Positions 8,478-16,898 of a DNA stretch of 36,446 bases are shown here, piece by piece. The notes beneath the pieces are model-generated. The model was not told where the DNA came from. It was given only the letters and a program-made list of their open reading frames with translations, and searched no databases. Positions within the stretch are counted from its first letter, which is position 1; each line of letters begins with the position of its first letter. The stretch is from a virus, in the IMG/VR virus record IMGVR_UViG_3300020401_000039, positions 1 to 36,446 of that record. One strand, written 5' to 3'. The position numbers and the translations under genes are program-made.

Positions 8478-10478
8478 ATGAAAGACCACTATATCAAACA
8501 TTCCCCAATCCAAGGTCTTGAAGGGACTGGTGGTGGTCTTGCGTCTAGACTATCAGGAGGATCATCTGTAACACCAGGTCTTGATAGTGATGATGTGTTT
8601 AGTTCTTATTTGTATAAAGGTAACGGCAGCTCGCAGTCAATCACTAATGGTATTGATCTAAGTGGTGAAGGTGGGCTTGTTTGGTCAAAATTGAGAAATA
8701 CAGCGCCCTCTAATCATATTTTGCTTGATACAGAACGTGGAGGTCGTTACTGGCTTAATAGTGACAATACCAACGGTAATGGGGATCCTGGTGCCACTTA
8801 CATGACCTATAATTCTAACGGTTTCACTGTTGGAAATCAATATAATCTCAATGGAAATAATGAAGAAATTGTTTCCTGGTCATTTCGCCAAGCACCTGGT
8901 TTCTTTGATGTAATAACCTATTCTGGTGATGGTGTAGCAGGTAGGCAAATGCCTCACTCATTAGGCAGTGTGCCTGGATGTATTATTATAAAATGCACTA
9001 CTAACAATGATAATTGGTATGTCTACCATAGATCTGTTGGAGCAACCAAAGCATTGCTTCTAAACGACCCTATGGGTAGCTACACTACTGACAAGTTCTA
9101 TGATACTACACCAACCTCTACACACTTTTTTCTACCTAGTGATGCATCCACCAATGGGGTTGGCAGGTCATTTGTAGCTTATGTCTTTGCTCATGATGAA
9201 CAGATATTCACAGATAATGGCAGTGAAAGTATCATTCACTGTGGTTCCTTTGAGGGAAGTTATGGCACTGAAGTAAATTGTGGATGGGAACCACAATGGA
9301 TTATGACAAAGAGAATTGATGGTTCTGATACTTGGCGCATAATTGACTATACTCGTGGTTTTGGTACTGATGGAGGTGGACTTGTAGGTTTTTATAATTA
9401 CAATAATGCATACCTAGTTCCTAATACAAGTAATGCTGAGGATCATCAACGCAACTTATATGTAACACCCACAGGATTTAAGACCAGTTATTCCACATCT
9501 TATAATACTGACACTCACATTTATGTTGCCATCAGAAGACCAACAAAGAAACCCACTACTGCTAGTGAGGTATTTAAATTTGATATCAGTGGAACTTCTC
9601 TGGTAAATGATGTTGCTTTTACCTCTGGATGGCCTGTTGATTGGGCTTGGACAAAGGAACTTAGTAATACAGATCCCAACTATTTCTTAGCTAAGACATG
9701 GGGTGATACAAGATATTTGTCATCCACTAATGATAATTCTATTAATGGTGGTATTACTAATGGGGATTTTGATTATCAAACTGGTTGGTATGATGTAATC
9801 TCTGCTAACACATCACATATGTTTAGGAGAGCACCAGGATTCTTTGATATAACTAACCATATGGGAAATGGTAATTCTACTCAACAAGTATTCCATAACT
9901 TATCTGTCAGACCAGAACTTATAATTGTCAAGAATTTAGAAGGTTCTGGCACTGCCAGTAGAATATGGAATGTAATTACAGGTGCAAATAATTACAATAC
10001 TTGGGGTGAGTTGTCGAGTAATGGAGCTTTTCAATCCAATAATCTAACCTCTTATTTTGCTTCTACTCCCACAGAATCTTATTGGGAAGCAGGTTCAAAT
10101 AATAATGAGAATACATTTTCATATGTTGCATTTCTCTTTGGTTCAGTAAATGGTGTGTGTAAGATTGGTTCTTATACAGGAACTACATCTCAAATTAATA
10201 TTGACTGTGGATTCCCTGGTCGAGCATCATTTGTGATGATTAAGCGATTGGATGGAACTGGTGATTGGTATTACTATGATGGTGCACGTGGAATGGGTAG
10301 TGGTGCTTCTTATTATCTTCTCTTGAATAGCAATGCTGCAGAGGTGGGTGGTACTGCTTATGTTGTTGAAAGTCAAGTTGCATCTGGGCAACCTGTAAAT
10401 GGATTCTATATTGCATCTGGAAGCACACCACTGAATACAAATGGTGCAAGTTACATGTATATGGCGATAGCAGAATAA
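8478..10478 (+). CDS. Large repeat-containing fibre/adhesin protein (paralogue 3)
   Basis: 666 residues. The N-terminus 'MKDHYIKHSPIQGLEGTGGG' parallels paralogue 2. The body carries the same repeated modules ('FDVITYSGDGVAGRQMPHSLG', 'IIHCGSFEGSYGTEVNCGWE', 'FDITNHMGNGNSTQQVFHNL', 'KIGSYTGTTSQINIDCGF'). A good Shine-Dalgarno (AGGAG) lies 8 bases before the ATG, as expected for an internal operon gene. Tandem placement after 6475 looks like gene duplication followed by divergence of the middle segments. Confidence 0.75.
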   Translation: MKDHYIKHSPIQGLEGTGGGLASRLSGGSSVTPGLDSDDVFSSYLYKGNGSSQSITNGIDLSGEGGLVWSKLRNTAPSNHILLDTERGGRYWLNSDNTNGNGDPGATYMTYNSNGFTVGNQYNLNGNNEEIVSWSFRQAPGFFDVITYSGDGVAGRQMPHSLGSVPGCIIIKCTTNNDNWYVYHRSVGATKALLLNDPMGSYTTDKFYDTTPTSTHFFLPSDASTNGVGRSFVAYVFAHDEQIFTDNGSESIIHCGSFEGSYGTEVNCGWEPQWIMTKRIDGSDTWRIIDYTRGFGTDGGGLVGFYNYNNAYLVPNTSNAEDHQRNLYVTPTGFKTSYSTSYNTDTHIYVAIRRPTKKPTTASEVFKFDISGTSLVNDVAFTSGWPVDWAWTKELSNTDPNYFLAKTWGDTRYLSSTNDNSINGGITNGDFDYQTGWYDVISANTSHMFRRAPGFFDITNHMGNGNSTQQVFHNLSVRPELIIVKNLEGSGTASRIWNVITGANNYNTWGELSSNGAFQSNNLTSYFASTPTESYWEAGSNNNENTFSYVAFLFGSVNGVCKIGSYTGTTSQINIDCGFPGRASFVMIKRLDGTGDWYYYDGARGMGSGASYYLLLNSNAAEVGGTAYVVESQVASGQPVNGFYIASGSTPLNTNGASYMYMAIAE

Positions 10479-10481
10479 GAA

Positions 10482-10489
10482 TATAAATA
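10482..10489 (+). promoter_or_regulatory. gp55-type late promoter (extended form)
   Basis: A perfect TATAAATA is followed by ACTAAAAAT, a downstream extension also found at 12766, 14797 and 18253. The ATG at 10507 is 17 nt beyond the box, leaving a very short leader. Confidence 0.8.
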
Positions 10490-10506
10490 ACTAAAAATGT
10501 ATTACC

Positions 10507-11208
10507 ATGGCACTTGGTAGACCGATATCATTAACCAATAATGTGGCGTCAAGAACCTTGACTGCCACTGCAACTGCTAGTCAAACAGATTTCACCATCG
10601 CTGGTGGTTATAATCTCAACCACATTGATGTTTTTAGGAATGGTGTAAAACTTGCTAGTGGGGTAGATTATAGAGCAACTGATGGAACAACTGTTGTTCT
10701 TGTCACTCCTGCTGCTTTGAATGATGAGATACAGTTTGAACTGTTTGATGATTTCAGAGTTGCAGATGCCATTGTTCCTAATGCTTCACAGCAGACTATC
10801 AGTGGAGACCTAACTGTTTTAGGTGAACTTGCTGGTGCTGCTATTGGCATTCAGTCTGGTGGAACCCAAGTTGCTATTGCAAAGACTCTTAACTTTATTG
10901 GTTCTGGAAATACATTCTTAAATCAAGGTGATGGCACTGTTGACATCAGCATCTCTGGTGGTGGTGCTGGTGGTGGAGGAATTGGAACTGTTGTTAACTA
11001 TGACAATGGTGAGGCAACTCCATTCAGTTATATTGATAGAGATGCAAAGATAACTTCAAACCTTCTCATTGATACCACAAATGCAGGTGTCAACACATCT
11101 ATTGTTGTTTCAGTTATACCCAATATTGAGGTTGTATCTGGTGTAGCACTGACTGTTGGTGCTGGCAAAACTATGGTTATTGATGTCCTTCAAATTGGTG
11201 GTCTCTGA
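10507..11208 (+). CDS. Fibre protein with DFTIAGGY-type N-terminal domain
   Basis: 233 residues. The N-terminal domain, 'ASQTDFTIAGGYNLNHIDVF' then 'RNGVKLASGVDYRATDGTTV', is a recurrent phage fibre domain in marine myoviruses. A coil-like linker 'GDLTVLGELAGAAIGIQSGG' and a Gly-rich hinge ('SGGGAGGGGIG') follow. The C-terminus 'VEVVSGVALTVGAGKTMVID'-like strands resemble the end of the 5356 product. It is first in a late unit with 11208 and 12038, overlapping 11208 by one base. Structural role by similarity of composition. Confidence 0.65.
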   Translation: MALGRPISLTNNVASRTLTATATASQTDFTIAGGYNLNHIDVFRNGVKLASGVDYRATDGTTVVLVTPAALNDEIQFELFDDFRVADAIVPNASQQTISGDLTVLGELAGAAIGIQSGGTQVAIAKTLNFIGSGNTFLNQGDGTVDISISGGGAGGGGIGTVVNYDNGEATPFSYIDRDAKITSNLLIDTTNAGVNTSIVVSVIPNIEVVSGVALTVGAGKTMVIDVLQIGGL

Positions 11209-12038
11209 TGTCAAAGATAGTAGCTAATCAAATCTCCCCAAGAAGTGGAGGAACAGTAACTGTTAATGGTGCTATTACTGGAACAAATGGCACCTTTACA
11301 GGAGATGTGAGTATTGGTGGGACTCTAACCTATGAAGATGTAACTAATATTGATTCTGTTGGTTTAGTTACTGCAAGAAGTGGTTTAGAGGTAGGCGTTT
11401 CTGGTGCTGGTGGGACAATCACAGCAGCAGGTGATGCTACATTTGTAGGTATCATCACTGCTTCATCATTCAGTGGATCTGGTGCAAATTTAACAAATAT
11501 ACCCTCTGCACAATTAACAGGAGCATTACCAGCAATTGATGGATCTGCACTGACTGGTATTGGTGGTACATCAGATGTAAGAACAGCAACATTGGGTGTA
11601 TCTGGTATTTCTACATTCAGTGGTGATGTAGATTTCACTAAGATGCTTCAAGAGAAGATCACTATTGTTGCCAGTAATATTTCATCCTCTCCAAATATTG
11701 ATTTGGAAAATGGAATGTTCCATTATTACAGCACCAATGAAACTACAACTGGAACACCAAATTTCAGGTATAATAGTTCAACTACATTGATGTCTAAAAT
11801 GGACATTGGTGAGACACTTACTGTCACAATGATGACTAGACCTAATAATGCTGGTTATAATGCTTCCTTAAATATTGATGGCCAGAGTGTCAATTTATCT
11901 TGGTTAGGTGGTTCATCGCCTACATCAGCAAATAGTGGTGGATGGGATTTATATACATATCAGATTATTAAGTATGCCAACACTGGAACAATCTCAAATG
12001 ATACCATCATACTCTCTCATATTGTGAACTTTAACTAA
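11208..12038 (+). CDS. Short fibre protein with DVTN module
   Basis: 276 residues. The shared block 'GGTLTYEDVTNIDSVGLVTA' is followed by 'GDATFVGIITASSFSGSG' and 'LTGALPAIDGSALTGIGG', fibre beta-repeat motifs. The C-terminal domain ('QEKITIVASNISSSPNIDLE', 'NGMFHYYSTNE', 'LSWLGGSSPTSANSGGWDLY') is closely related to that of the 12790 product and less so to 14821. Start and stop overlap both neighbours by one base, indicating translational coupling. Confidence 0.7.
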   Translation: MSKIVANQISPRSGGTVTVNGAITGTNGTFTGDVSIGGTLTYEDVTNIDSVGLVTARSGLEVGVSGAGGTITAAGDATFVGIITASSFSGSGANLTNIPSAQLTGALPAIDGSALTGIGGTSDVRTATLGVSGISTFSGDVDFTKMLQEKITIVASNISSSPNIDLENGMFHYYSTNETTTGTPNFRYNSSTTLMSKMDIGETLTVTMMTRPNNAGYNASLNIDGQSVNLSWLGGSSPTSANSGGWDLYTYQIIKYANTGTISNDTIILSHIVNFN

Positions 12039-12760
12039 TGTACTATCCTAAGCAACAACCTGTTAGAAACTTAATAGGAATGGGAGGTGGAGTTGGTTCA
12101 TTTCTGAGTGCTGAACCTCCAGGTAGTGGTGCTGAATATTATTACACAGGAAGGTATCAAAATCTTGCAGAGGGTGCAACTGGAACATTTACAACTGGTG
12201 ACGTCACCACAGCTAATAGTCAACTTATAACAGGAAGTTTTACTGTTGGTTGGGGATTTAGTGGTGCAATAGATGGAATAGTGTTTTCACCCAGTCAAAA
12301 TGTATATCTTGAATCTCTCGCTATGGGTACAACTTCAAGTGGTCCTTGGAATGGTGCTGTAAGAGTTGTAATATGGGGACCATTAGCATCTACTGGCACC
12401 ACTGTTGATGCCAGCAATACAATTTTAATAAAAGACTATCCCTATCCTGCAACTGTTGAGAATTATAGCGCCTCAAATGGATGGATGTTCTGGGATACAG
12501 GAGCTTCAACTCCTTTATTGAATGGTGGAAACATATATGCTGCTGGTGTTGCTTACAATTGGGGAAATAGTTATGCAGGTCTTGCCTGTAATTATTTGCA
12601 GAGTGGTACTGCGAGGGGCACATCAACTATCACTTGGCAAGATAGCACAACAAACACTATAACTTACTACTCCACTCCTTCATTTTCCAGTCCATATGTC
12701 AATAATGGCACTTCTAATAGTTCAGGACAGCTATTTTATTGGAAGTGGAGGAAACCATAA
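12038..12760 (+). CDS. Predicted virion structural protein, tip-like partner
   Basis: 240 residues. The short N-terminus 'MYYPKQQPVRNLIGMGGGVG' matches in style the start of the 13611, 15894 and 19650 products (basic residues, then Gly-rich 'G-GGG'). The rest is Thr/Ser/Gly/Tyr-rich, with predicted beta strands and several tryptophans ('VVIWGPLAST', 'NGWMFWDTG', 'LFYWKWRKP'). No known domain recognised. It is the third gene of a late unit, taking the position that large or Gly-rich fibre proteins hold elsewhere in this region. Confidence 0.55.
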   Translation: MYYPKQQPVRNLIGMGGGVGSFLSAEPPGSGAEYYYTGRYQNLAEGATGTFTTGDVTTANSQLITGSFTVGWGFSGAIDGIVFSPSQNVYLESLAMGTTSSGPWNGAVRVVIWGPLASTGTTVDASNTILIKDYPYPATVENYSASNGWMFWDTGASTPLLNGGNIYAAGVAYNWGNSYAGLACNYLQSGTARGTSTITWQDSTTNTITYYSTPSFSSPYVNNGTSNSSGQLFYWKWRKP

Positions 12761-12765
12761 AACTG

Positions 12766-12772
12766 ATAAATA
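12766..12772 (+). promoter_or_regulatory. gp55-type late promoter (extended form)
   Basis: ATAAATA followed by ACTAAAAAT; ATG at 12790 is 17 nt past the box. Confidence 0.75.
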
Positions 12773-12789
12773 ACTAAAAATACCTAACC

Positions 12790-13605
12790 ATGTCAAAGCT
12801 TCAAGTTGATGAGATAGTAAATAAGGAAGATACTGGTTCAGTTAGTCTACCTAAGGGTGCAGTTGTTACTGGTGTTATCACTGCTACTTCTTTTAGTGGT
12901 GATGGTTCTGCATTGACTGGCGTTGATTCAACTGTATTAAAAGACACTGGTGGAAATACAAAAGTACAAGCAACCTCAACTGGCGCAGTAGTAACAGGTA
13001 TTGTCACTGCAACCAGTGGTTCATTTAGTAGTGTTGATATTAGTGGTAATCTTTCTGTTGGAGGAACTATTACCAAAGAGGATGTAACTAATGTAGACTC
13101 TGTTGGTGTTATTACTGCTAGATCTGGTATTAATGTGCCTGCTGGTGGTATTAATATCAGTGATGGTGGTCTTTTTGTTAATGCTGGTGTTAGCACTATG
13201 AGAGCTGGTGCTGCATTTGATGGTCTTCTGACAGAAGCAGTGAATATTGTTGCCTCTAAGATTACTTCTGGAGCCAATATAGAACTCCAAAATGGAATGG
13301 TTCATTATTATTCCACACAAGAAAATAGCACAGGAACACCTGATATATTATGGAATACTTCTACAACATTGAATAGTATGATGCAGACTGGTGAGGCTGT
13401 AACAGTTACTCTTATAATTTCTCCATCAGCAGGTGGATATTATGCTGGACTTCAAATTGATGGTGCCAATGTAACACCTAATTGGGTAGGGGGTTCTGCA
13501 CCATCATCTGGTGGTACAAGCGGATTGGATATCTATACTTACAACATTATTAAAACTGGTTCTGCAACTTATCAGATCATTGCTAACCACACAAAGACTT
13601 CATAA
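12790..13605 (+). CDS. Short fibre protein with DVTN module
   Basis: 271 residues. The N-terminus 'MSKLQVDEIVNKEDTGSVSL' is followed by 'GAVVTGVITATSFSGDGSAL', the variant block 'GGTITKEDVTNVDSVGVITA' (shared with 18279 rather than 11208), and a C-terminal domain shared with 11208 ('TEAVNIVASKITSGANIELQ', 'NGMVHYYSTQE', 'WVGGSAPSSGGTSG'). The mixed ancestry of its segments supports recombination among fibre genes. A late promoter lies directly upstream. Confidence 0.7.
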   Translation: MSKLQVDEIVNKEDTGSVSLPKGAVVTGVITATSFSGDGSALTGVDSTVLKDTGGNTKVQATSTGAVVTGIVTATSGSFSSVDISGNLSVGGTITKEDVTNVDSVGVITARSGINVPAGGINISDGGLFVNAGVSTMRAGAAFDGLLTEAVNIVASKITSGANIELQNGMVHYYSTQENSTGTPDILWNTSTTLNSMMQTGEAVTVTLIISPSAGGYYAGLQIDGANVTPNWVGGSAPSSGGTSGLDIYTYNIIKTGSATYQIIANHTKTS

Positions 13606-13610
13606 TAATC

Positions 13611-14774
13611 ATGTTTGACCCAAATATTTCCTCTAAAAAAGAAATGCCAATGATGGGCATCACTGGATTAGGTGGTGGTCCTGGTGGATTGCAATTTGCA
13701 GGTGGTAGTAGTGTAATTAATGATGATCCTCTATTATCAAGCACTGGTTTGGTGTTTAGAGGTTTTGATAGTGGTGGAAATGATTTGAAAGGTTATCTTG
13801 GTCCCTCTAAAACTGATTTAAGATCTGTTTATAAAAATAGTTACTCTTGGGATTCTTCTTGGGTTGATGATGATAATTACTTCAATACCACATCTACAGG
13901 AATACAAGTATGGTATGCACCAATAACAGCATCATATAATTTTTTAATGGAGTCTCCAACTCATCACAATACTAGTACAACTGGTTGGAAGTTGGAATTT
14001 GATTACACTTTACAGGAGGGTGATAGAGTCTTCATACTTCCTGGACAGAGATGTTATCCTTTCACAGACGGCAATACTTCTTGGGGTGGTAATGGAGGAA
14101 CTTTTGTTGTGGTAGGTAATAAAAATGAAGCAAATTTAGACACTGATTTACTTGCTCGCAATCCATCAGATGCATTAGGTGTTTGTGGAGGAGCAGCTAA
14201 TTCAACTGGCACTGTTGGAAATGCAACTGGACCTGGTTCTCATCCTTCTGGTAGTGATTTAGAATCTTATTACTCCAATGGTAGTGGAAGAAGTATTGCA
14301 AATTATCATGGTAATGATCCTAATAATAGTGCAGGACCAAGTGGAGGTGCTGGATTCTTAAAAGGTTCTTGTGAGCATGATGATTATTCTAATATTGTTC
14401 ATGTTTATACAGATAAACAAGATTCAACATCATATCTATTTGATGCTGATCCCTTTGTTAGAGGTGGGAGAGGTGGACAAGGATATGTTAATAATCAAGC
14501 AGTCCAACAATCTTTAAGTGGTTTGTATGGTTCTGGTGGATTTGGTGGTGGAGGAGGTCAAAGCACTGGAAATTCCTATAGCTCTGGTGCTGGTGGTATG
14601 ATGGGTGGAACTGAAAATGATAATAGTAACAATGTTTATCCATCTAATTTTAACTATGCCAATGGTGTCGCTCGTATAGGAGGTGGGAGTTCTTATCTAA
14701 ATGGTAGTATAACAGCAACAACATCCCAAGCGTCTGGAACTTCTTATGGATATGTGCGAATTAAATATACTTGA
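13611..14774 (+). CDS. Glycine-rich fibre tip-like protein
   Basis: 387 residues. The N-terminus 'MMGITGLGGGPGGLQFAGG' resembles other partners in this region. A beta-rich central part follows ('SYNFLMESPTHHNTSTTGWK', 'GDRVFILPGQRCYPF'), then a long Gly-rich C-terminal half ('GGRGGQGYVNNQ', 'GSGGFGGGGGQSTGNSYSSG') ending 'YGYVRIKYT'. This layout resembles the glycine-rich receptor-binding tips of phage adhesins, whose polyglycine II bundles carry variable loops. It starts 5 bases after 12790. Host receptor unknown. Confidence 0.65.
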   Translation: MFDPNISSKKEMPMMGITGLGGGPGGLQFAGGSSVINDDPLLSSTGLVFRGFDSGGNDLKGYLGPSKTDLRSVYKNSYSWDSSWVDDDNYFNTTSTGIQVWYAPITASYNFLMESPTHHNTSTTGWKLEFDYTLQEGDRVFILPGQRCYPFTDGNTSWGGNGGTFVVVGNKNEANLDTDLLARNPSDALGVCGGAANSTGTVGNATGPGSHPSGSDLESYYSNGSGRSIANYHGNDPNNSAGPSGGAGFLKGSCEHDDYSNIVHVYTDKQDSTSYLFDADPFVRGGRGGQGYVNNQAVQQSLSGLYGSGGFGGGGGQSTGNSYSSGAGGMMGGTENDNSNNVYPSNFNYANGVARIGGGSSYLNGSITATTSQASGTSYGYVRIKYT

Positions 14775-14796
14775 TTGGAATAGGTCTACAAAACTC

Positions 14797-14803
14797 ATAA
14801 ATA
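14797..14803 (+). promoter_or_regulatory. gp55-type late promoter (extended form)
   Basis: ATAAATA followed by ACTAAAAAT; the ATG at 14821 is 17 nt downstream. Confidence 0.75.
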
Positions 14804-14820
14804 ACTAAAAATTAGATAAG

Positions 14821-15894
14821 ATGTCACAGTTATACGTTGACAACATCAAAGGCAGAACAGGAGGGGCAATCAATGCACCTTCTGGTATTGTTGTATCAGG
14901 TGTTGGAACTTTCTCTGGCAATGTATCAATTGCTGGCACTTTAACCTATGAAGATGTAACAAATATTGACTCTGTTGGTATTATCACAGCACAGAGTGGT
15001 CTTAATGCCTCAGGAGGCAATATTGTTGTTGGGGCAGGTAATATTGATGTTGGGGCAGGTAATATTGATGTAACAGGTAATGTTAATATATCAGGAGTGA
15101 CAACTTCTGGAACTTATGAGGGAGATGCTTCTGAAATAGTTTCTGGTAAGTGGACTCTTGGTGCTGATTCAACAAATCATTATACTTTTACTGGTATTGG
15201 TTTCACAGTAACAACTAATGACCCTGAAATCACCCTACAAAGAGGGATGGTTTATCAGTTTGTCAATAATATGGGTGCTCATCCATTTAGAATTCAATCA
15301 ACAATGAATGGTTCTGCTGGAACTGAATATAATAATGGAGTTACAAACAATAATGTATCTAATGGAACACTGACATTCAAAGTTCCCTTTGATGCACCAA
15401 GTAAGTTATACTATCAATGTACTGCTCATAATGCTATGGGTGGGACAATTAATATTGATGGGGGACCTGTAATTTCATCATCAACAGGTGCTGATTTTGA
15501 TGGATATAAGGTTGAGAATGGATATACTACTGTTAGTGGAGCTAGTGGTACATTAGATTTTGTTCTACTTAATGGACACATTCAAACACATCAAGGAGCT
15601 TCCTCTGGCAATTATGGAGTAAACTTCAGAACTTCTCCATCAGTAACTGTGGACAGCATTATGGATGTAGGTGATGTTATCACTTGCACACTGATGGTGG
15701 CATCATCCTCTCACTATCTGAATGGTACAGTTCAGATTGATGGCAGTTCCTCTAACTTAGATATTGATTATGTTGGTGGTTCTGCACCATCATCAGCAAA
15801 TGGTTCAGGATATGACATTTATACATTCACCATTCAAAAAACTGCCACAACACCAGCATATCACATAGTGGTTAATGCAATGGGAGCTAACTAA
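14821..15894 (+). CDS. Fibre protein with embedded cupredoxin-like domain
   Basis: 357 residues. Residues 1-60 carry the shared 'GTLTYEDVTNIDSVGIITA' block, and a duplicated 'VGAGNID' lies around 70-83. Residues about 110-213 read as a cupredoxin: 'GFTVTTNDPEITLQRG', 'YQFVNN..AHPFRI', 'LTFKVPFDAPSKLYYQC', 'TAHNAMGGTINI'. Candidate type-1 copper ligands are His154, Cys200, His203 and Met206 (CxxHxxM). The C-terminal domain 'VGGSAPSSANGSGYDIYTF' is the same as in the neighbouring short fibres. Function of the domain in a virion is unknown; copper binding is predicted only from ligand pattern. Confidence 0.7.
   Translation: MSQLYVDNIKGRTGGAINAPSGIVVSGVGTFSGNVSIAGTLTYEDVTNIDSVGIITAQSGLNASGGNIVVGAGNIDVGAGNIDVTGNVNISGVTTSGTYEGDASEIVSGKWTLGADSTNHYTFTGIGFTVTTNDPEITLQRGMVYQFVNNMGAHPFRIQSTMNGSAGTEYNNGVTNNNVSNGTLTFKVPFDAPSKLYYQCTAHNAMGGTINIDGGPVISSSTGADFDGYKVENGYTTVSGASGTLDFVLLNGHIQTHQGASSGNYGVNFRTSPSVTVDSIMDVGDVITCTLMVASSSHYLNGTVQIDGSSSNLDIDYVGGSAPSSANGSGYDIYTFTIQKTATTPAYHIVVNAMGAN
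15012..15069 (+). repeat. Direct repeat encoding VGAGNID
   Basis: GTTGGGGCAGGTAATATTGA is present twice in direct succession inside the fibre gene at 14821, flanked by partial copies (AATATTG.., ACAGGTAATG). It is in frame and lies at the junction between the common N-terminal block and the cupredoxin-like domain. Confidence 0.7.
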
Positions 15895-16841
15895 TGCTTA
15901 ATTGGTTTAGAAAAGAAAAACCATTCAGTGGATTTGCTGGTTTTGGAGGTGGATTAAGTCTTCTTTCTTCATCTGGAGTTAATGAAGAGATATTTGATAC
16001 AGCAGGAACATTTACGTGGACAGCACCAGCTGGTGTAACATCTGTTTGTGTTGTCTGTGTTGGTGGAGGTGGTGGAGCAACAGGAGGATACATTGATTGG
16101 GGTCCACCTATTGACTCCCAACCTGGTGGTGCTGGTGGAGGCGCTGGTGGATTAGGTTGGAAAAACAATATTTCAGTAACACCTGGACAAAGTTATACAG
16201 TTGTAGTAGGTGCTGGAGGAGCTGGAGTTGTTAAAAATGTGTCTTCTAATGCTGGCTCTGGTGGTGATAGTTACTTTATTAGTACTGGCACTGTAAAAGG
16301 AGGTGGTGGACAAGGTGGACAATATGATACTGGAGGAACTGGTGGATCATATACTGGTGATGGTGGTGGTAATGGGGGTAATGGTTCAAATCGAGCAGGG
16401 GGCGGCGGAGCAGGTAGTGGTGGTGGAGCAGGTGGATATTCAGGCAACGGTGGTCCAGCAGCAAATTATGTAACTTATGACCCTGCCACAAGCTTTAAGA
16501 CAGGATACCCTGGATCTGGTGGAGGTGGTGGAGGTGGATCCATGGGATGGGGAAACTATGGAAGATCAGGGGGAGGAACTGATATATATGGTCAGGGAAT
16601 TAATGGCGAAGGAGGTGGAACCTCTCCTGTTACTGCAGGTGATCAACCCTCAACACAAAATACAGGAGGCAGACAGGGTTCAAGATATGATGGCACACAA
16701 GTAAGTACTGCTGAATATGGCGGTGCTGGCGGTGGTGGTGTATGGGCTGGTGGATCAAGTGGAAATGCAGGTGCTGTAAGAATTATTTGGGGTCAATTTA
16801 ATGGTTCAGCAGCATCTTTCCCCAATAATGCATCTAATTAA
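15894..16841 (+). CDS. Glycine-rich fibre tip-like protein
   Basis: 315 residues. The N-terminus 'MLNWFRKEKPFSGFAGFGGG' is closely similar to that of the 19650 product ('FFKKERPLLGLGGSGGG'). It contains a Gly-rich domain of the type seen in phage tail tips ('DTAGTFTWTAPAGVTSVCVV', 'VGGGGG', 'YTVVVGAGGAG') and ends 'GNAGAVRIIWG'. It overlaps the 14821 stop by one base, so the cupredoxin fibre and this tip are coupled. Long minus-strand frames here are Pro/His-rich mirrors of the Gly codons. Confidence 0.7.
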   Translation: MLNWFRKEKPFSGFAGFGGGLSLLSSSGVNEEIFDTAGTFTWTAPAGVTSVCVVCVGGGGGATGGYIDWGPPIDSQPGGAGGGAGGLGWKNNISVTPGQSYTVVVGAGGAGVVKNVSSNAGSGGDSYFISTGTVKGGGGQGGQYDTGGTGGSYTGDGGGNGGNGSNRAGGGGAGSGGGAGGYSGNGGPAANYVTYDPATSFKTGYPGSGGGGGGGSMGWGNYGRSGGGTDIYGQGINGEGGGTSPVTAGDQPSTQNTGGRQGSRYDGTQVSTAEYGGAGGGGVWAGGSSGNAGAVRIIWGQFNGSAASFPNNASN

Positions 16842-16846
16842 TTGCA

Positions 16847-16875
16847 TTGACATTTTAATTTAATTCATATATAAT
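16847..16875 (+). promoter_or_regulatory. Consensus sigma-70 promoter
   Basis: TTGACA (16847-16852) and TATAAT (16870-16875) are separated by exactly 17 bases, a full match to the host housekeeping-sigma consensus. The ATG at 16899 is 23 nt after the -10. It lies in a block otherwise headed by late promoters. Confidence 0.8.
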
Positions 16876-16898
16876 GTCACTGAATATATTATAAGCAA

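Noticed and set aside
13021-13320. Minus-strand frames of 90-160 codons inside the 12790 fibre gene
   Set aside because: Low-complexity composition expected from repetitive codons on the other strand; overlaps fully with a well-supported gene.
15887-16168. Proline-rich minus-strand frames opposite the Gly-rich genes (also at 19601 and 20257)
   Set aside because: They are mirrors of GGT/GGA codons, with no ribosome site or promoter, in a region where all accepted genes are on the + strand.
16477-16704. Additional plus-strand frame within the Gly-rich gene at 15894 (also at 20011 and 20245)
   Set aside because: Alternate-frame readings of GGN repeats, without start signals or recognisable sequence.
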